64,000 bases of DNA from Corallococcus soli. Its GTDB lineage: Bacteria; Myxococcota; Myxococcia; Myxococcales; Myxococcaceae. Both the position numbers and the translations under genes were made by a program. Shown here in pieces: positions 37,858-46,562 of the stretch. The stretch's first letter is position 1. The number at the start of each line of letters is the position of its first letter. Under the pieces are notes generated by a model. That model did no database searches. It saw only the letters and a list, made by a program, of their open reading frames with translations, and was not told the origin of the DNA. The stretch lies in NCBI RefSeq assembly GCF_014930455.1, contig NZ_JAAIYO010000001.1:1612001-1676000 (forward strand), written 5' to 3'.

Positions 37858-37933
37858 TCCGTCGCACCGCTCGACACCGCGCGCCTCCCGTCCGCCTTCA
37901 AGCGAGCCGGCACGTCGTTGGCCGGACGGTTAC

Positions 37934-37941
37934 GACTACTT
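37934..37941. repeat. IS66 target-site duplication, right copy
   Basis: GACTACTT directly follows the right terminal repeat and equals the copy at 35528-35535. Confidence 0.95.
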
Positions 37942-38014
37942 CACTAGCTGCGCCTTGAACCCATCCGTGTACGGCACTGCATCCTGCCTGCTCTCGCCCC
38001 AATGGCGTGGTCAT
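37934..38014 (-). pseudogene. 5' part of the ORF split by the IS66 element
   Basis: The minus-strand frame from ATG 38014 to 37934 gives 27 residues (MTTPLGREQAGCSAVHGWVQ then GAASEVV) and continues in frame into 35527 once IS66 and one duplication are removed. A second frame over the same bases reads AVPYTDGFKAQLVK, which resembles the start of small IS3-type OrfA proteins, so an older insertion-sequence fragment is an alternative reading. The start is 118 bp downstream of the RHS gene on the same strand. Confidence 0.45.
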
Positions 38015-38095
38015 CCCGGCCGCTCAGCCGAGGCGACAACTTCCCTGATACAGAGGGCAACTGACGCCCGTTCAGCCCTCCCGCAACGGGCTGCC

Positions 38096-38122
38096 GGGAA
38101 GGCGGCGAGGGGCCGCCTTCCC
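38096..38122 (-). terminator. 11-bp perfect hairpin after the RHS gene
   Basis: Bases 38096-38106 pair perfectly with 38112-38122 (5-base loop), 10 bases beyond the stop of the RHS gene. GC-rich and without a T run, it is the probable RHS terminator. Confidence 0.7.
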
Positions 38123-38131
38123 GTCGGGAAC

Positions 38132-41100
38132 TCAGCGCGTCTGGAGGATGCGGAAGCCCCCCCTGTAGGTGGAGAAGTCGGCGAGCATGCCCGCCTGGGC
38201 ATCCACGAAGTAGACGCGCCCGTACTGTTTCACCGCGTTGAACGAGTGGCTCAGTGTGATGCCGGAGTCCACCATCGTGCTGGTTTCGCCGATGATGATG
38301 GCCTGGGAGCCGTTCTTCCAGGTGCTCATGGCGGCGGCGAGCTCTCCTCCAGACTGGACGGCGATGTAATTGGAGCCGAACTGGATTTCGAGCAGGGCGA
38401 GGTCCCCCATGCCGGCGGCGGCGGTGGTCGGCACTCCGGCGAGGGTCATATCCGTCGCGACCGCCACCTTGAGGCAGTTCACCTTGCAGCCGGACGGGTT
38501 GATGACGCCTGGGGCGACCGTCTTTTCGAGGTACCCCCGATAGGCGAGCCGCTCCGCGTTGAGGACCCGCTCCGCGTTGGCCGCGACCGCCACGGATTGG
38601 ACGAACTTCATGACGCCCAGGTTGACGATGGTGCCGACGATTTCACCAAACAGCCGGACCTTGGGGTTCGCGTCCCCGGACGTGATGCCCAGCGCGGAGC
38701 GGAGGGTCTTGGTGGGGATCATCCACGCGAAGGCGTCGCCCACCCCCGCGGTGAAGCTCGACACCGTGTCGATCCCCGCGTTCGCTCGGGCGTTGTGGAT
38801 GGCCATCCCCCGCTGGGTGTTCATCATCATGTCGAGGGTCTCCCCGACCGTGAAGCCATGCGCCGCGAGGGAGTCGTAGCTGAACGAGGGGTCCATCTGG
38901 ATGCCGGAGAGGGCTTCCGCCATCACCTTCAGCGTCCGCCCTGGATGCGTCTGGGCACCGGAGGGGGCCTGGGTGAACGCCGCGGTGGAGGCGATGGGCC
39001 TCGAAGCCGCCGCCGGGTTCGCGCCCCCCATGGAGCCTCCGGCAGACGGCAGGTACAGGCTCGGGTCGTTGATGCCGCTGGGGCCGCCGCCTCCGCCCGG
39101 CATGCCCGGGAAGCCGCCGCCGCCCTGGCACTCCTGACCGATGCAGCCCGGATCCAGGCCCGAGGGGTCGGAGCGGTTCACCGGGTCGTTCATCGCGAAC
39201 GCGTAGGGGTGCGTGGTGGACGCGGTGCGGGCCACGAAGAGCGGATCCCTGGAGAGGAACCGGCCGATGACCGGGTCGTAGAGCCGCGCGCCCAGGTGGG
39301 CCAGGTTGAACGACTCCAGTGAGTCGCCGCCGTTCCACTGGTCGCTGGTGTAGTACAGCGAGCCCGGGCCGACGCCGCTGGACTTCGCTTCACCGAAGGG
39401 CGCGTAGTCCACGTCCTGGATGAAGCGGCCCTGGATGTCGGCGGTGTAGCGCGTGCCGCGCGACCCTCCGAAGGGGAACACCCAGGCGTCCTCCCCGTTG
39501 CCGCGCCGCAAGGCGAGGATGCCGCCCGCGCCCGGGATGTGACGGGTGAGGACCCGGGTGCTCGTGCCGTTGATGACCTGCTGCTTCAGCTCCAGGAAGT
39601 CCCCCAGCTTCAACGTATAGCGGGCGGACTTGCCGGCGACGTTCAGGTTCAGCTCGCGCACCACGTTCAGGGGCCCATACCGGTAGCTGGCCGTGCCCTC
39701 CGCGGCAGTGATGGTGCGCACGCCGCCCGAGGGGAAGTAGCCGAACTGCCGCGGGTCTCCCTTGCGCGTGGGCTGCTGGAGGATGTTGCCCACGCTGTCA
39801 TGGGTGACGTTGCACGCGGTGCCGCCCAGGCCGCCGTTGCCATGGCCGATGCGGCAGAGCCGGTCCCGGTCCACGGTGGAGTAGCTCATGGCGGCGTCGG
39901 CGGTGCTCAGGGCGTCGGTCTGCGTGAGCACGTTGCCCAGGGCGTCATAGCCGTAGCTCCAGTCCGACCGGAGCGTGGCGCCTTCGTAGCGCCTGGAGGC
40001 CGCGAGCCGGCCCAGCGCGTCGTAGGTGAAGTGCGTCTGCGCGCTCGCCGCGCCGCCGTTGACGACCTCCGTGCGGATGGCGTCACGGCCCATGATGTCG
40101 TAGCTGGTGTGGAGGATCTCGCGCGAGCCGTGGGACGAGCCGAGGACCGAGCGGATGGGCAGCCGCCGCCCCGTCATGGCGTACTCCCCGACGGACTCCA
40201 CCACGCCTCCGTGGACGGCGTTGAGCACCCGACCGAACGGGTCGAAGGCCCTGGCCACGTACAGCTCACGGCTGCCCTTCGCATCCCTGGACTCGGCGTA
40301 CATGAGCCGGCGCGCGGTGTCGTAGGCGTACCAGACGGTCTCCTCCGTGTAGTCGTTGTCCGGCAACTGGAACGTGATGGCGTCCAGCGCGCCGTCGCCG
40401 TGCAGCTCCATCCGTTCCACGTACGAGGTGCCCTGGGGGTCCCTGTAGACGCGTGCGTTGGCGCGGCCATAGGCGTCATAGCTGAAGGCGACATCGCCCA
40501 CGGAGGACGTCATGCGCGACAGCCGGCCCAGCATGTTCGTCGGGGTGACGAGCGGCGAGGGGCTGGCCCCCGTGTCGTAGAAGAAGTCGTAGGCGGTGTC
40601 CGGAATCGCCACGCCCAGGGTGCGGTCCTCGGAGTGCTTGAGGCGGCCCAGGGAGTCATACTGGCGCACCATGCCGCGTGCTCCGAAGGGCGCGACGACG
40701 GCCTCGTTCCAGGTGACCCCCAGCGGCTCGCCCCAGCGGCTGTACGTCATCGTCCGGAGCGCGCTGCCCGGCTCCTGCCACGTCAGCCGCTGCCCGAACG
40801 AATCGAAGGTCCACGACCACGACACCGGCCCGGTGAGCCCCACCGGATCCTGGTAGCGCGTCATGCCCGTCATCTGCCCCAGCCGGTCATGGGTGAAGGT
40901 GGAGTGCTCCAGCGGGGCGCCGGCCTTCGTCGTCGTGCGCGACAAGAGCCGCCCCGCGCCCGTCAGCGTCGCGGTGCGCAGCACGTTCGCCTGGGGCGAG
41001 GTGGAGGTGAGGGACGCGGAGTCCCGCAGACCCACCTGCTCCGTGTTGTTCACGTACGCGCGCGAGTAGCAGGTGGGGAAGCGCTCCGCGCCCGGGTTGG

Positions 41101-44100
41101 GCGTGAGGGTGTACGCCTGGGGGCCGTTGCCCCGGATGGAGCACAACACGGTGCCATCCGGGTTGAAGTGGTAGGTGGTGCCGTAGGCCGTGGCGGCGTT
41201 CTGGGAGACGGGGTAGGGGTCCGCCTCGAAAGCCACGCGCCCCAGGGAGTCATAGGTGCGCTCGGCGCTGATCATCACCTCGGTGCCGTAGTCGCTGCCC
41301 AGCGGGGACTCGGTGCGCCGCAGGCGCCCCAACTCGTCCAGGAACGCGGTCTGCACGGTGCCCGCGGTGTCCTGCTCGGCGCCGGGCTTGACCGGGTTGG
41401 GGAAGAGCTTGCTCACCACGCGCCGGCCCAGCGGATCCCCGCCGGTGAGGCCCAGGTAGGCCGTGGTGGACATCACGCCCAACATTCCGTCCGGGGGCTG
41501 GAGGGTGGCGCTCACCGTGCGCCCGTAGCCGTCCACGGTGATGCCGTAGCGGGTGTTGTTGGCGTCGGTCATGACGAGCCCCTGGAGCGTGACCGGGTCG
41601 AGTTCGTACCGGGTGATGAGCGACGGGAGCCCCGACGGGTCGATGCTCTGCTCCGTCAGGGCGAGGCCGAACTCGTCGTGGGCGAGCTCCACGGTGCGCC
41701 ATGCGCCGTCCTCGCGCGACCGATCAATGGTCTGGGGATTGCCCGCGGCGTCGTAGCTGGCGACGTATTCGGGCACCGTGTCCAGCAGCGCGCCGGTGCC
41801 GTCGCGGCGGTCGCTCAGGTGCGAGGTGAGGTGGCCCGTGGAGACGCTGCCCTGGGCCAGCCCGTCGTAGCGCCAGGACTCCGAGGCGTACGTCGTGAAG
41901 GGCGACTTGTCACACGTCCAGTAGCGCCGGCTGGAGGGCGCCAGCAGCACCCGCTTCACCGGGCCGGTTCCGCCCACGGGCGTGGCGTACTTCGTCTCCA
42001 GGCAGATGTCGTCGTCGCTCCGGTAGACGTCATTGGAATGCTTGACGTTGAGGATGCGGCCATGGTCGTCCACGTCCGTCACCCCCGTGCGGGTGGCCAC
42101 GTGGGTGGTGGACGGCGGGGCGGCGGTGCCGCGCCAGGCTTCGTTGACGCGCGCGTAGCTGAAGCCGCGCGCGGCGCAGGTGTCGTACCAGGTGCTGGAG
42201 CCGGAGACCTGGCCCCACGAGGCGAGGAAGTCGAGCGGGAAGGCCAGCTCCATGCAGTCCAGGCTCCCCTGGGTGGTGCCGGTGGGGGTGGGCTCCTCGA
42301 AGAGCCGCGTGGCCCACTCGACGTGGGAGGCCTTCAGGCGGCGGGTGTTGGTGGAGAGGTCGTTGGCCAGCAGCGTCCAGGGGTCCAGGCTGACGCTGGT
42401 GACGGTGGTGACGTCCCGCACCTTGCCCACCTGCCGGTATCTCGCGAAGCGCGCGGCCTTGCTGGAGCTGTCGAAGGCGGGCAGCGGGTACGTGTCCGTG
42501 ACGGTGGCGTAGCCTTCGTGTTTGCCATTGAGGGAGACGGTCGTCATGGAGACCGACCGGTGGTAGGCGGGCAGACCCCAGGCGTGGCTCGCCGGGTCGT
42601 AGACCAGCTCCGCGCCGCCGTAGGCATAGCGGGTCTCCGCCGTGTCGCCGCCCAGCCCCATGCCGCCGGAGGTTTGTACGGCGGAGACGACGATCTCCGG
42701 GAAGGGGACCTGGTGCTTCGTGGTGCCGTCCTCCTTGGCGGAGCGGTAGCGGATGGTGGTGGTGGCGCCGTGGCCGTTGCCCACCTGGACGAGCCGCCCC
42801 GCCTCGGGCTTGCCGGGCCGGACGCCGCTGGAGAGCTCATGGACATCCAGTGCCGTGCCGTTGATGCGCACCACCTCCGGCCTGCCGTCGCCGTTGATGT
42901 CGTAGAGGCCGCCGGTGGTGAGGGACGTCTGACCGTCACAGCGCTCCGTCTGGCTGGACAGGGTGAACGCGCCGCCCGTCACGTCGATGGGGACCGCGGG
43001 CGCGAAGCCGGTGCCGGTGCCCACGGCCACGGTCCATTGCGCGGGGGAGCTGCCTTCAATGCGCGACACGTAGTCCGGGATGCCGTCGCCCGTCAGGTCT
43101 CGCAGCCCGTGCGTCATGGAGGAGGGGAAGGGGGTGCTGGCGGGCGGCTTCGGGTTGGGCCAGGTGCAGGCCTGCTGCTGGGAGTTCTCCTGGACGGAGA
43201 CGAAGCCCGGAGAGGGCAGCGTCAGCGTCGCCAGGGCGAAGCCGGTGCCGGTGCCCAGGTGGACCGTGGCGCCCTCCACCCGGTCAATCAGTCCGTCGCC
43301 ATTCACGTCCATCAGGCCGCACAACACCCGTTGCATGGAGGCGCCCGTGGTCCTCAGGCCCACGCCACAGGAGCCCTCGCGCAGAACGACCTGGGTGGAG
43401 AAGGTCGGGGTGCCGGTGTCGACGAGGAGGCCGTGGACGTTGAACACGGCGCGGACCTGGTTCGCCGTGTCCGCGCGAGGCCGCACCCAGGTGGCGAAGT
43501 CGCCATACACGACCTGGCCTCCGAAGCTGCCCGCGTACTCCGGGCTCGGGCTTCGCGACTCGACGGGCGAGGAGTTGAAGACGAAGTCCGGGAAGCCGTC
43601 GCCGTTGACGTCCGTCACCTCCCATTCGGTGTACGTCTGCTCCGCCTCCGCGGACGTGACCGTGCCCAGCGGGACGGGGCCGCAGCTCGAACCCGTGTGG
43701 GGGGACCACACCAGCGTCTGGCTGTTCCACACCCAGCACTTGCGCATCGTGTGGTCGCGTCCGCTGAAGCGGCTGGACAGGGGCAGGTAGCCACCGGGCA
43801 GCGAGTGGCCCAGGCTGGTGAGCAGGTCGCGCACCGCGATGACGGAGTACGAGCGGCGCGCCCACGTCACCCCCGTGGCGCCGGTGCCCGGAGTGTTGAT
43901 GTAGAGGACCCACTGGCCCGGGACCTCCGCCGCGTCGATGAAGTCCATGCGGCCATCGCCGTTGACGTCCAGCGCCTGACGCCACACCCGGTCCTTCCCG
44001 GTGGCGGTGACCTGGTCGGGGAAGCGCATCGAGGTGGCGCCGCGGGACTCGAAGGGGCCGGAGGCGAAGGTGGCGTCATGCAGTTGCGCGTTGACGGTGC

Positions 44101-45355
44101 CCAGCGTGGGGGCGCCCAGCGCGTTGGGCTTGTTGAGGGCCACCCAGAGCTTGCCGCTCTTGTTGTAGACGAGGTCGGGCAGGCCGTCGCCCGTGACGTC
44201 GGTGAGGCTCTGCCAGGTGGCGGAGCCGACCTCCGAATTGGGCGGCGTGAACGTGCCGTCGCGCCCCGTGCTGGAGAGCTTCGTGGTGTCCACGCCCGCG
44301 GGCATGGGGATGGACGTGCTCTTCGCGTAGGTGAGCCGGCCGCCCGTGGTGGCGCTGCCATGGGCATAGGACGCGATGGGCAGCGCGATGGACTGCTCGG
44401 GCGTGCCCTGGCGCCCGAACACGGCGACGGAGGCGAGGCGGGGCTGCCGCGTGTCGGCGTCCGCCTGGTAGGTGAAGCCGTAGGTGCGCAGCTTCTCGGG
44501 GGAGCCGGCGCAGGTGGCGCGGCTGGAGACGTCCAGCGTGCTCAGCGTGCGCAGCCGCGTGAACACGCGCTCGCCCATGAGCGAGAGCGCCAGGGGCGCG
44601 GGGGCCAGGGCGCCGTAGTTGAGCGTGACCTCGTGCTTGAAGCAGCTGGCGGACGGGTGCTTGTTGTAGCGCACCTGTTTCAGGTCGAGCGTGAGGCCCT
44701 GGAGCACGCCCGGAGCGGAGAGGACGCTGACGTCGTAGTCCAGCTGGACGGCGGTGTTGTCCGCGCCGGTGATGGACGTCAGCAACCACAGGCCGGTGCC
44801 GGAGAGCGACGGGGGCTGGGTGAAGGTCCAGGCGCGACCGTCGCCGTCGTACATCGTCCAGAGGCCAGCGGACTCCTTGAGGAGGACGTCGGCCGCGTCA
44901 TGGCGCGGCACCCACTGCACGTCCGCCGGAGGCCCCGCGGACACCTGCCGGGGCACCAGGTCCATCACCTGGCCCTGGAGGAAGAGGGTGACCTGCTCGC
45001 GGCCGGTGGGGAGGCTGGTGCCCAACTTCGGCGTGCGGTTCGCGAACGTCGTGTCCCGGCGGATGTACGAGAGCGGGATGTCCCAGCCCAGGCCCACCGC
45101 GCCCACGCCCCGCGTGCCGGAGCCGATGGCCACCGGGACGGGCAGCCCGCCCCGGGAGGCGGGCTGCTCCAGCGGAATGGAGGCGGAGTAACCGCCCGAG
45201 GCGTTGACCGCGCCGGGCGAGGTGCCCGTGTCGGAAGCGCGGCCCGCGTAGTGGCCCCCCGTGGGTGCCAGCTGCGCCACGGCCGGAAGCGACCACCAAC
45301 CCAGGACAAGACCCACGGCCAGCCCCAGGCGACGCCGCGAAGACATCCCCATCAT
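38132..45355 (-). CDS. Secreted SpvB/RHS giant protein with C-terminal papain-fold (Tox-PL-like) toxin domain
   Basis: A 2407-residue exported protein. Signal peptide: RRRLGLAVGLVLGWWSLPAV followed by AQ. Then an SpvB-like N-terminal region (GLGWDIPLSYIRRD), FG-GAP/VCBS-type propeller repeats (DVTGDGLPDLVYN, DVNGDGRMDFID, DINGDGRPEVVRI), YD/RHS repeats and the core motif YDPVIGRFLSRDPL at about residue 2025. After a Gly/Pro-rich joint the last 350 residues are a variable tip that ends in a papain-like fold: Cys2294 (VNCLKVAVATD), His2370 (LSHSFNAV) and Asp2385 (VDAQAG), the Tox-PL triad spacing. ATG 45355 has GAGGGGG upstream. RHS shells enclose and deliver such tips against competitors; no obvious immunity gene follows. 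Confidence 0.85.
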   Translation of the reverse strand: MMGMSSRRRLGLAVGLVLGWWSLPAVAQLAPTGGHYAGRASDTGTSPGAVNASGGYSASIPLEQPASRGGLPVPVAIGSGTRGVGAVGLGWDIPLSYIRRDTTFANRTPKLGTSLPTGREQVTLFLQGQVMDLVPRQVSAGPPADVQWVPRHDAADVLLKESAGLWTMYDGDGRAWTFTQPPSLSGTGLWLLTSITGADNTAVQLDYDVSVLSAPGVLQGLTLDLKQVRYNKHPSASCFKHEVTLNYGALAPAPLALSLMGERVFTRLRTLSTLDVSSRATCAGSPEKLRTYGFTYQADADTRQPRLASVAVFGRQGTPEQSIALPIASYAHGSATTGGRLTYAKSTSIPMPAGVDTTKLSSTGRDGTFTPPNSEVGSATWQSLTDVTGDGLPDLVYNKSGKLWVALNKPNALGAPTLGTVNAQLHDATFASGPFESRGATSMRFPDQVTATGKDRVWRQALDVNGDGRMDFIDAAEVPGQWVLYINTPGTGATGVTWARRSYSVIAVRDLLTSLGHSLPGGYLPLSSRFSGRDHTMRKCWVWNSQTLVWSPHTGSSCGPVPLGTVTSAEAEQTYTEWEVTDVNGDGFPDFVFNSSPVESRSPSPEYAGSFGGQVVYGDFATWVRPRADTANQVRAVFNVHGLLVDTGTPTFSTQVVLREGSCGVGLRTTGASMQRVLCGLMDVNGDGLIDRVEGATVHLGTGTGFALATLTLPSPGFVSVQENSQQQACTWPNPKPPASTPFPSSMTHGLRDLTGDGIPDYVSRIEGSSPAQWTVAVGTGTGFAPAVPIDVTGGAFTLSSQTERCDGQTSLTTGGLYDINGDGRPEVVRINGTALDVHELSSGVRPGKPEAGRLVQVGNGHGATTTIRYRSAKEDGTTKHQVPFPEIVVSAVQTSGGMGLGGDTAETRYAYGGAELVYDPASHAWGLPAYHRSVSMTTVSLNGKHEGYATVTDTYPLPAFDSSSKAARFARYRQVGKVRDVTTVTSVSLDPWTLLANDLSTNTRRLKASHVEWATRLFEEPTPTGTTQGSLDCMELAFPLDFLASWGQVSGSSTWYDTCAARGFSYARVNEAWRGTAAPPSTTHVATRTGVTDVDDHGRILNVKHSNDVYRSDDDICLETKYATPVGGTGPVKRVLLAPSSRRYWTCDKSPFTTYASESWRYDGLAQGSVSTGHLTSHLSDRRDGTGALLDTVPEYVASYDAAGNPQTIDRSREDGAWRTVELAHDEFGLALTEQSIDPSGLPSLITRYELDPVTLQGLVMTDANNTRYGITVDGYGRTVSATLQPPDGMLGVMSTTAYLGLTGGDPLGRRVVSKLFPNPVKPGAEQDTAGTVQTAFLDELGRLRRTESPLGSDYGTEVMISAERTYDSLGRVAFEADPYPVSQNAATAYGTTYHFNPDGTVLCSIRGNGPQAYTLTPNPGAERFPTCYSRAYVNNTEQVGLRDSASLTSTSPQANVLRTATLTGAGRLLSRTTTKAGAPLEHSTFTHDRLGQMTGMTRYQDPVGLTGPVSWSWTFDSFGQRLTWQEPGSALRTMTYSRWGEPLGVTWNEAVVAPFGARGMVRQYDSLGRLKHSEDRTLGVAIPDTAYDFFYDTGASPSPLVTPTNMLGRLSRMTSSVGDVAFSYDAYGRANARVYRDPQGTSYVERMELHGDGALDAITFQLPDNDYTEETVWYAYDTARRLMYAESRDAKGSRELYVARAFDPFGRVLNAVHGGVVESVGEYAMTGRRLPIRSVLGSSHGSREILHTSYDIMGRDAIRTEVVNGGAASAQTHFTYDALGRLAASRRYEGATLRSDWSYGYDALGNVLTQTDALSTADAAMSYSTVDRDRLCRIGHGNGGLGGTACNVTHDSVGNILQQPTRKGDPRQFGYFPSGGVRTITAAEGTASYRYGPLNVVRELNLNVAGKSARYTLKLGDFLELKQQVINGTSTRVLTRHIPGAGGILALRRGNGEDAWVFPFGGSRGTRYTADIQGRFIQDVDYAPFGEAKSSGVGPGSLYYTSDQWNGGDSLESFNLAHLGARLYDPVIGRFLSRDPLFVARTASTTHPYAFAMNDPVNRSDPSGLDPGCIGQECQGGGGFPGMPGGGGGPSGINDPSLYLPSAGGSMGGANPAAASRPIASTAAFTQAPSGAQTHPGRTLKVMAEALSGIQMDPSFSYDSLAAHGFTVGETLDMMMNTQRGMAIHNARANAGIDTVSSFTAGVGDAFAWMIPTKTLRSALGITSGDANPKVRLFGEIVGTIVNLGVMKFVQSVAVAANAERVLNAERLAYRGYLEKTVAPGVINPSGCKVNCLKVAVATDMTLAGVPTTAAAGMGDLALLEIQFGSNYIAVQSGGELAAAMSTWKNGSQAIIIGETSTMVDSGITLSHSFNAVKQYGRVYFVDAQAGMLADFSTYRGGFRILQTR

Positions 45356-45539
45356 GTGTGTACCCCCTCGGTACGGAACGACGCGTTCGCCAACGGCTGG
45401 CGACCCCGAGGGCATTGATACAGTAAAAGCTGAATTATTTGAATACCCTTGAATCCTGGAGGAGGCTTCGTGCTGCGGCATCCTGAGGCGGCATCAGCGG
45501 CCGGAGGAGCGGCGTGAAGGCCAGCACCCGCGGCCCCAC

Positions 45540-45571
45540 CCTCAACAGGCCTTCTCTTCACCCCATGCGTT
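45540..45571. repeat. 32-bp repeat, copy 2 (first copy at 32876-32907)
   Basis: Matches 32876-32907 at 30 of 32 positions in the same orientation. It abuts the end of the fragment block at 45572. The adjacent 45356-45539 holds the AT-rich upstream region of the RHS gene and no other gene. Confidence 0.8.
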
Positions 45572-46423
45572 TCAGGTGAAGAGTGGGGGCACGCTGCCCA
45601 TGACCTTCGACGAGAAGCGAGGCACGACGCGGTCGTGCTCGCGCAGGGCCTCCAGGTGCTCTGGAGTCACCTCGAGCGGGTGGGGATGGGGCAGGCTCAG
45701 GAGGGCCCGGGTCGCGGCCACGCTGACGGGCACGTCCTGCTTGTCCACCACCCGCCGGGACTCCTCCCGCGCGAGGAGCGCTTGGAGCACGGGCGCGAGC
45801 ACCTCGGGCGCCTCCGTTCGGGACAACTCGGCGATGGCGGTGTTGAGGTGGCCGGCCTTGCTCCGGGTCGAGGCCTGCTCGAACAGGGGCATCAGCTCGT
45901 CGGCGGACGGGGCGGGCAGTGACCGTGGTTCCTGCCCGCCGTCACCTCCGGCGGACTGAAGGACACGTACTGCGTCTCCATGCCCAGGCCGTGCTTCGAC
46001 AGGCACCACGCCTTCACGCCCGGGCCCGCCTCGGTCGCGCCGTCCAGCAGCACCGCTTCGCGCAGGAACGTGTCCCAGGCGAGCCGCTGTCCATGGTCCT
46101 GCGTGTACGCGAACACGCGGTCTCGCGGGCAGTGGATGACAATGGACTCCGTGAGCCTCATCCCTCGGGCGGAACTCCTGCCCCGCCCTGAGCGCCGCGG
46201 CGCCTGGCGCGCTTCCGATGGCAGGTGCGCCACCACCGTCGACGTGCTGTGGCTCAGGATGATGAGCCCGGGAGCCTCCCAGGTTGACCGCCGGCGCCTG
46301 GGCGCCGAAGTCCTGACCGAAGAGGGTGAACTGCTGGTTCTCCAGGTCCACGCTGACGCTCTTGATGACCAGCCGAGGAAGGGATTCACCCTGCACGCCA
46401 GCTCCACCCCGGTCGAACCTCAC
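45572..46423 (-). pseudogene. Block of gene fragments: IPT/TIG-like, SRPBCC and an unidentified C-terminus
   Basis: Three pieces read on the minus strand. Near 46290-46410 a frameshifted piece gives SVSVDLENQQFTLFGQDFGA and, in another frame, LIILSHSTSTVVAHLPS, like an IPT/TIG beta-sandwich. From about 46160 to 45950 comes the beginning of a SRPBCC protein (MRLTESIVIHCPRDRVFAYT, GVKAWCLSKHGLGM) that breaks off after the middle. From about 45910 to 45572 a third frame gives MPLFEQASTRSKAGHLNTAI and further helical text with a stop, of unknown family. The single open frame across them joins unrelated parts, so none is a working gene. Confidence 0.6.
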
Positions 46424-46562
46424 CAGATTCCATGGTGTCTGGGAGTCACCCGGCCGGCGGAGCGCCTGTCCCCGGTCGGGAAGACGCGACCTTCAGAATG
46501 TGTTGGGCGCCCTGAGTCCGTGCTTTGGTGGACACCCCTTTTCGTCGGGAGAACCCCTCTTC

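Larger units (their letters stand above)
35536..37933 (+). mobile_element. Complete IS66-family insertion sequence
   Basis: A 2398-bp element. The terminal inverted repeats at 35536-35559 and 37910-37933 match over all 24 bases, starting GTAAC at the left end and ending GTTAC at the right. It carries the three standard genes tnpA, tnpB and tnpC in order on the plus strand, all with open frames. An 8-bp direct duplication flanks it, so the insertion is recent and unrearranged. It lies in the AT-rich island, splits a small ORF and sits about 200 bp downstream of the RHS gene end. Confidence 0.97.

Noticed and set aside
39539..45418. 1959-codon plus-strand frame opposite the RHS gene
   Set aside because: Low-complexity Arg/Gly/Val/His text with no motif; the minus-strand frame holds the RHS and propeller repeats.
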